Shown here: positions 61,362 through 64,000 of the stretch, in pieces | Numbering within the stretch: position 1 is the stretch's first letter | Layout: each line of letters begins with the position of its first letter | Assembly (NCBI GenBank): GCA_015075585.1 | Contig: JABTUB010000001.1 | Span: 124,001-188,000 of the forward strand | Length of the DNA: 64,000 nt | Direction of reading: 5' to 3' | Source: Chloracidobacterium sp. | GTDB lineage: Bacteria; Acidobacteriota; Blastocatellia; Pyrinomonadales; Pyrinomonadaceae | Translations under genes and position numbers: made by a program | The notes under the pieces: model-generated | Told to the model about the DNA's origin: nothing | Database searches by the model: none | The model's input: the letters and a program-made list of their open reading frames with translations, nothing else

Positions 61362-62203
61362 GCAAGATCTGCTTCCTTTCGACCGACGACCTAAGCGGGT
61401 ATGTCTCAGATGACGAGCTTGCGGTCGTGCCGCTTGGAGATCTCGGTTACGCAGCTGAGACACTCTCATGGCGGCAGACGGAGCGGCCGTGGAACGAGTT
61501 CGCGGCGGTTGTCATCAGAACGCCCTGGGATTACCAGCGAACGCCCAAGGAGTTTCTTGCGGTTCTCGCCGAGATAACGGCACACACGCGGCTTGAGAAT
61601 CCGCTCGATATCATCGAATGGAACCTCGATAAGCATTACCTGAGCGATATGTCCGAGCGCGGCGTCGATATTGTGCCTACGCTTTGGCCAACGGAGTATT
61701 CACGCGATTCGTTCGCCGAGTGGCTCTCAGCGTCGGAGAGCGGCGAGGTCGTTATAAAACCGACGGTCAGTGCCACCGCGGAAAACACCTTTCGGCTCGC
61801 TGAATACGACGACGCTCTGGGATCGATCTTTGCAAGCCGCGAGTTCATGGTGCAGCCTTTCGTCGCGTCAATTGTGGATGAAGGCGAGTTCTCTCTCTTT
61901 TATTTTGCAGGCGAATACAGCCACGCGATCGTCAAGCGGCCAAAGACCGGCGACTTTCGCGTACAGGAAGAACACGGCGGCATAATTACCGCGATCCGCC
62001 CGGACGCAGGCCTGCGTGCAGCGTGCGACTCTGTTGTGCGGGCGATAGGCAAAACGCTGCTTTATGCCCGCGTTGATCTGGTTAAATTCAACGGCAGGTA
62101 TGCTCTAATGGAGCTTGAATTGATCGAGCCTTCATTGTATCTAAGAATGGATACAGAGGCGCCACGCCGCTTTGCTGCCGCAGTGGACAAATTTCTCGGA
62201 TGA
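61358..62203 (+). CDS. ATP-grasp family protein
   Basis: A 281-aa protein. The ATP-binding features are seen as NLDKHYLSDMSERGVDIVPTLW, GEVVIKPTVSATAENTF and, near the end, RVDLVKFNGRYALMELELIEPSLYL, the last with the metal-binding Glu and Glu/Asn positions. It looks like the RimK/DcsG-like branch, which joins an amino group to a carboxylate; the substrate is unknown. The gene overlaps pyrE by 4 bp and truA by 4 bp, so it is translated with both, but no functional link to pyrimidines is known. Confidence 0.85.
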   Translation: MSKICFLSTDDLSGYVSDDELAVVPLGDLGYAAETLSWRQTERPWNEFAAVVIRTPWDYQRTPKEFLAVLAEITAHTRLENPLDIIEWNLDKHYLSDMSERGVDIVPTLWPTEYSRDSFAEWLSASESGEVVIKPTVSATAENTFRLAEYDDALGSIFASREFMVQPFVASIVDEGEFSLFYFAGEYSHAIVKRPKTGDFRVQEEHGGIITAIRPDAGLRAACDSVVRAIGKTLLYARVDLVKFNGRYALMELELIEPSLYLRMDTEAPRRFAAAVDKFLG

Positions 62204-62949
62204 ACTTCAAACTCACGATCCAATACGACGGTACCGATTTTCACGGCTGGCAGGTGCAGGAGAATTCACGCACGATCCAGGGAGAATTGGAGCGCGTCAT
62301 AGGCATGATCGAGAACAAAGAGGTCAAGGTTACCGGCTCGGGCCGCACAGATGCCGGTGTTCACGCCGACGCTCAAGTTGCGAATGTGCATCTGAGCAGG
62401 GCCTTTACGCCCGAGAAATTGCGTTCGGCGATAAACGGCAACCTCTGGCGAGATATCAGGATAATGAAGGCCGAAACGGCACCGGATGAGTTTCACGCAC
62501 GCTTTTCGGCAAAGCAGAAAACGTATCTTTACCGCATTGTGAATGCACCCGTAATGTCGCCATTCTGGCGGCGCTTTGCGCATCACGAACCAAAGCCGCT
62601 CGATGTCAAGAAGATGAACAATGCGGCGAGGCTTTTTCTCGGCAAGCACGATTGGACCGCATTCTCGGCGGCACAATCGGACAGCGAGGATCGAGTACGC
62701 ACCGTCAGCGATGTTTCGGTAACATCGCACTGGGATGACCGATGCGGCTCGATGATCGAGTTCCGCATCACGGCGAACGGCTTTTTGCGCTATATGGTCC
62801 GTTCGCTTGCCGGCACATTGATCGAAGCAGGCCAAGGCGTAAAGGATAACGAAACGATACAAACCGCGATACTGACGGGCGACAGGTCGCTGTGCGGCAA
62901 GACGGCGCCCGCACAAGGCCTCACCCTTCTCCAAGTCGGTTACGAATAG
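62200..62949 (+). CDS. truA: tRNA pseudouridine(38-40) synthase TruA
   Basis: A 249-aa enzyme that isomerises uridines in the anticodon arm. Catalytic Asp is in TGSGRTDAGVHADAQVAN (about residue 52), with the start KLTIQYDGTDFHGWQ and the conserved FSAKQKTYLYRIVN and ITANGFLRYMVRSLAGTLIE segments. Length fits the family. It overlaps the ATP-grasp stop by 4 bp; a DUF952 gene begins 18 bp after its stop. Confidence 0.96.
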   Translation: MNFKLTIQYDGTDFHGWQVQENSRTIQGELERVIGMIENKEVKVTGSGRTDAGVHADAQVANVHLSRAFTPEKLRSAINGNLWRDIRIMKAETAPDEFHARFSAKQKTYLYRIVNAPVMSPFWRRFAHHEPKPLDVKKMNNAARLFLGKHDWTAFSAAQSDSEDRVRTVSDVSVTSHWDDRCGSMIEFRITANGFLRYMVRSLAGTLIEAGQGVKDNETIQTAILTGDRSLCGKTAPAQGLTLLQVGYE

Positions 62950-62966
62950 CGGCGGCAAGCAGAGTT

Positions 62967-63269
62967 ATGATAATTTTTCACATTGTAATGCCCGAAGTAT
63001 GGGCGGCGTTCGACGGCGACGAATACAGAGCCGAGAGCTTGGCGACGGAAGGCTTTATCCACTGCAGTTTTGCTATCCAGCTTGAAAGGTCGATCGAGCG
63101 GCATTACGGCGATCGGGAAAAAGTTATCGTCCTTACGATCGACAGCGGAAAACTCACGTCGAAACTCGTTGTCGAGCCATCTACGGGCGGCGAACACTAC
63201 CCGCATATTTACGGCCCGATCAACCGCGGCGCGATACTCAAGCACGAAACGAAGATCGTTAAGCACTGA
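62967..63269 (+). CDS. DUF952 domain protein
   Basis: A 100-aa protein starting at ATG 62967. HIVMPEVWAAFDGDEYRAESLATEGFIHCSFAIQLERSIERHYGDREKVIVLTID is the DUF952 pattern, with the GFIHCS motif and the later GEHYPHIYGPINRGAIL segment. The fold resembles small glutathione-transferase- or ADP-ribosyl-like proteins, but no activity is known. It is the fourth gene of the pyrE run. Confidence 0.9.
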   Translation: MIIFHIVMPEVWAAFDGDEYRAESLATEGFIHCSFAIQLERSIERHYGDREKVIVLTIDSGKLTSKLVVEPSTGGEHYPHIYGPINRGAILKHETKIVKH

Positions 63270-63345
63270 CCGCCCATTGGCTGAGAGCCGTTCGAGCTGC
63301 GACTTTCAGCAGCAGTTGTGTTAGTCTGCGGCAAGCTTTTTTGTG

Positions 63346-64000
63346 ATGCATCCGAATTTTGCCGGGATCGTTAAGCCTGATTCGCGTGAAGCCGAGCTGC
63401 TTGCAGCGATCGATCTGACGCGCTTGCCGCGGCACATCGCTGTCATCATGGACGGCAACGGCCGCTGGGCAAAGGCTCAGGGCAAACCGAGAATATTCGG
63501 CCATAATGCCGGTGCGGAGTCGGTAAAGGCGATAATTGATACCTGCGCGAGGCTTGGCATCGAGGCGATAACGCTTTATGCTTTCTCGACCGAGAATTGG
63601 AAGCGGCCGAAGGCAGAGGTCTCAGGCCTGATGTCGATGCTCAAGCGTGTGCTGAAACGCGAATTGAAAAGCGTACATCAGAACAATATCCGTTTCCGTG
63701 TGATAGGCGATGTCGAGGGCCTTGCCGCTGATGTTCAAAAAGAGCTGAACGCCGCCGTCAAATACACGGCAGAAAATACCGGAATGGTGATGAATGTCGC
63801 CCTGAATTACGGTTCGCGTGCCGAGATCGTCCGGGCCGCAAGGCTTGCATATCGCGAACTCGATCTTCGCGGCATCAGCGGTGACAAGCTGACCGAGCAG
63901 GATATTGAGCGGAACCTCTACACGCACGGTATGCCCGAGGTCGATCTGATGATACGTACGAGCGGCGAATTCCGCATCTCGAATTTCCTGCTTTGGCAGC
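63346..64000 (+). CDS. uppS: Isoprenyl transferase (undecaprenyl diphosphate synthase), 3' end outside the window
   Basis: The first 218 codons of a cis-prenyltransferase; the gene runs past the right edge. HIAVIMDGNGRWAKAQGK has the catalytic Asp36 and the DGNGRWA signature; AFSTENWKRPKAEV is motif III, and VDLMIRTSGEFRISNFLLWQ is the C-terminal motif in which the R-T-S-G-E-x-R-x-S-x-F sequence is complete. It lengthens farnesyl diphosphate to undecaprenyl diphosphate for cell-wall synthesis. The ATG at 63346 is preferred. It lies 76 bp after DUF952. Confidence 0.95.
   Translation, partial: MHPNFAGIVKPDSREAELLAAIDLTRLPRHIAVIMDGNGRWAKAQGKPRIFGHNAGAESVKAIIDTCARLGIEAITLYAFSTENWKRPKAEVSGLMSMLKRVLKRELKSVHQNNIRFRVIGDVEGLAADVQKELNAAVKYTAENTGMVMNVALNYGSRAEIVRAARLAYRELDLRGISGDKLTEQDIERNLYTHGMPEVDLMIRTSGEFRISNFLLWQ

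Overview
The window reads as a chromosomal segment of a Gram-negative bacterium of moderate GC (about 55% by eye). It carries an outer-membrane assembly pair (TamB-like, then an Omp85/BamA-like protein), a TonB-dependent receptor, two genes of the futalosine menaquinone route (mqnA, mqnC), CarD- and DUF1844-family proteins, and abundant housekeeping genes. The protein flavour suggests Acidobacteriota, possibly Blastocatellia, but that placement is inference from remembered family distributions, not a measured phylogeny. No rRNA, CRISPR array, prophage or transposase is visible. There is one tRNA, tRNA-Asn(GTT).

Layout. 1-3.6 kb: end of a serine hydrolase, a 66-aa protein, then on the minus strand an aminotransferase class IV enzyme, an alpha/beta hydrolase and truB. 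3.7-6.4 kb: recX, an alaS gene that stops after the catalytic core, a response regulator without its phospho-acceptor Asp, and an O-methyltransferase. 6.4-8.7 kb: a nested palindromic element, a frameshifted HigA-like antitoxin, a small membrane protein, and a pirin gene between two palindromic repeats. 8.7-16.7 kb: a large RecB-nuclease/helicase fusion, tRNA-Asn with terminator, guaA, a Dabb protein, a thioredoxin gene broken by a 5-bp tandem duplication, and a PLP decarboxylase. 16.8-20.3 kb: two amino-acid permeases. 20.3-25.4 kb: glycosyltransferase, asnB and a PpiD/SurA-like foldase. 25.5-31.0 kb: nadK, atl, cyclase, mqnA, YdeI-like, mqnC.

31.0-34.0 kb is the accessory island: a PIN toxin-antitoxin pair, a secreted protein of unknown function, a small protein with a caspase-like His/Cys pattern, and a Phd-VapC pair. 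The 3' end of mqnC is echoed twice inside this island, between the modules, which gives it a cassette-like look. This is the best candidate in the window for an undescribed arrangement.

34.0-49.9 kb: an MBL hydrolase, DUF1844 protein, mazG, a FecR-like membrane protein, MazEF, serS, galU, a ribB gene fused to a GTP-cyclohydrolase-II-like domain that has lost its zinc cysteines, then tamB and an Omp85 protein. 50-64 kb: an HD-GYP/GAF/GGDEF signalling protein, a LysW-like zinc ribbon, a PfkB kinase, a membrane diguanylate cyclase, a dienelactone hydrolase, the TonB receptor with a small secreted partner, sixA, carD, queF, an exonuclease, and a tight run pyrE-ATP-grasp-truA-DUF952-uppS that leaves the window on the right.

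Three loci look disabled or altered by small lesions: the HigA-like antitoxin (2-bp contraction), the thioredoxin (5-bp duplication) and alaS (loss of everything after the catalytic core). Raw reads would be needed to separate real lesions from assembly errors.
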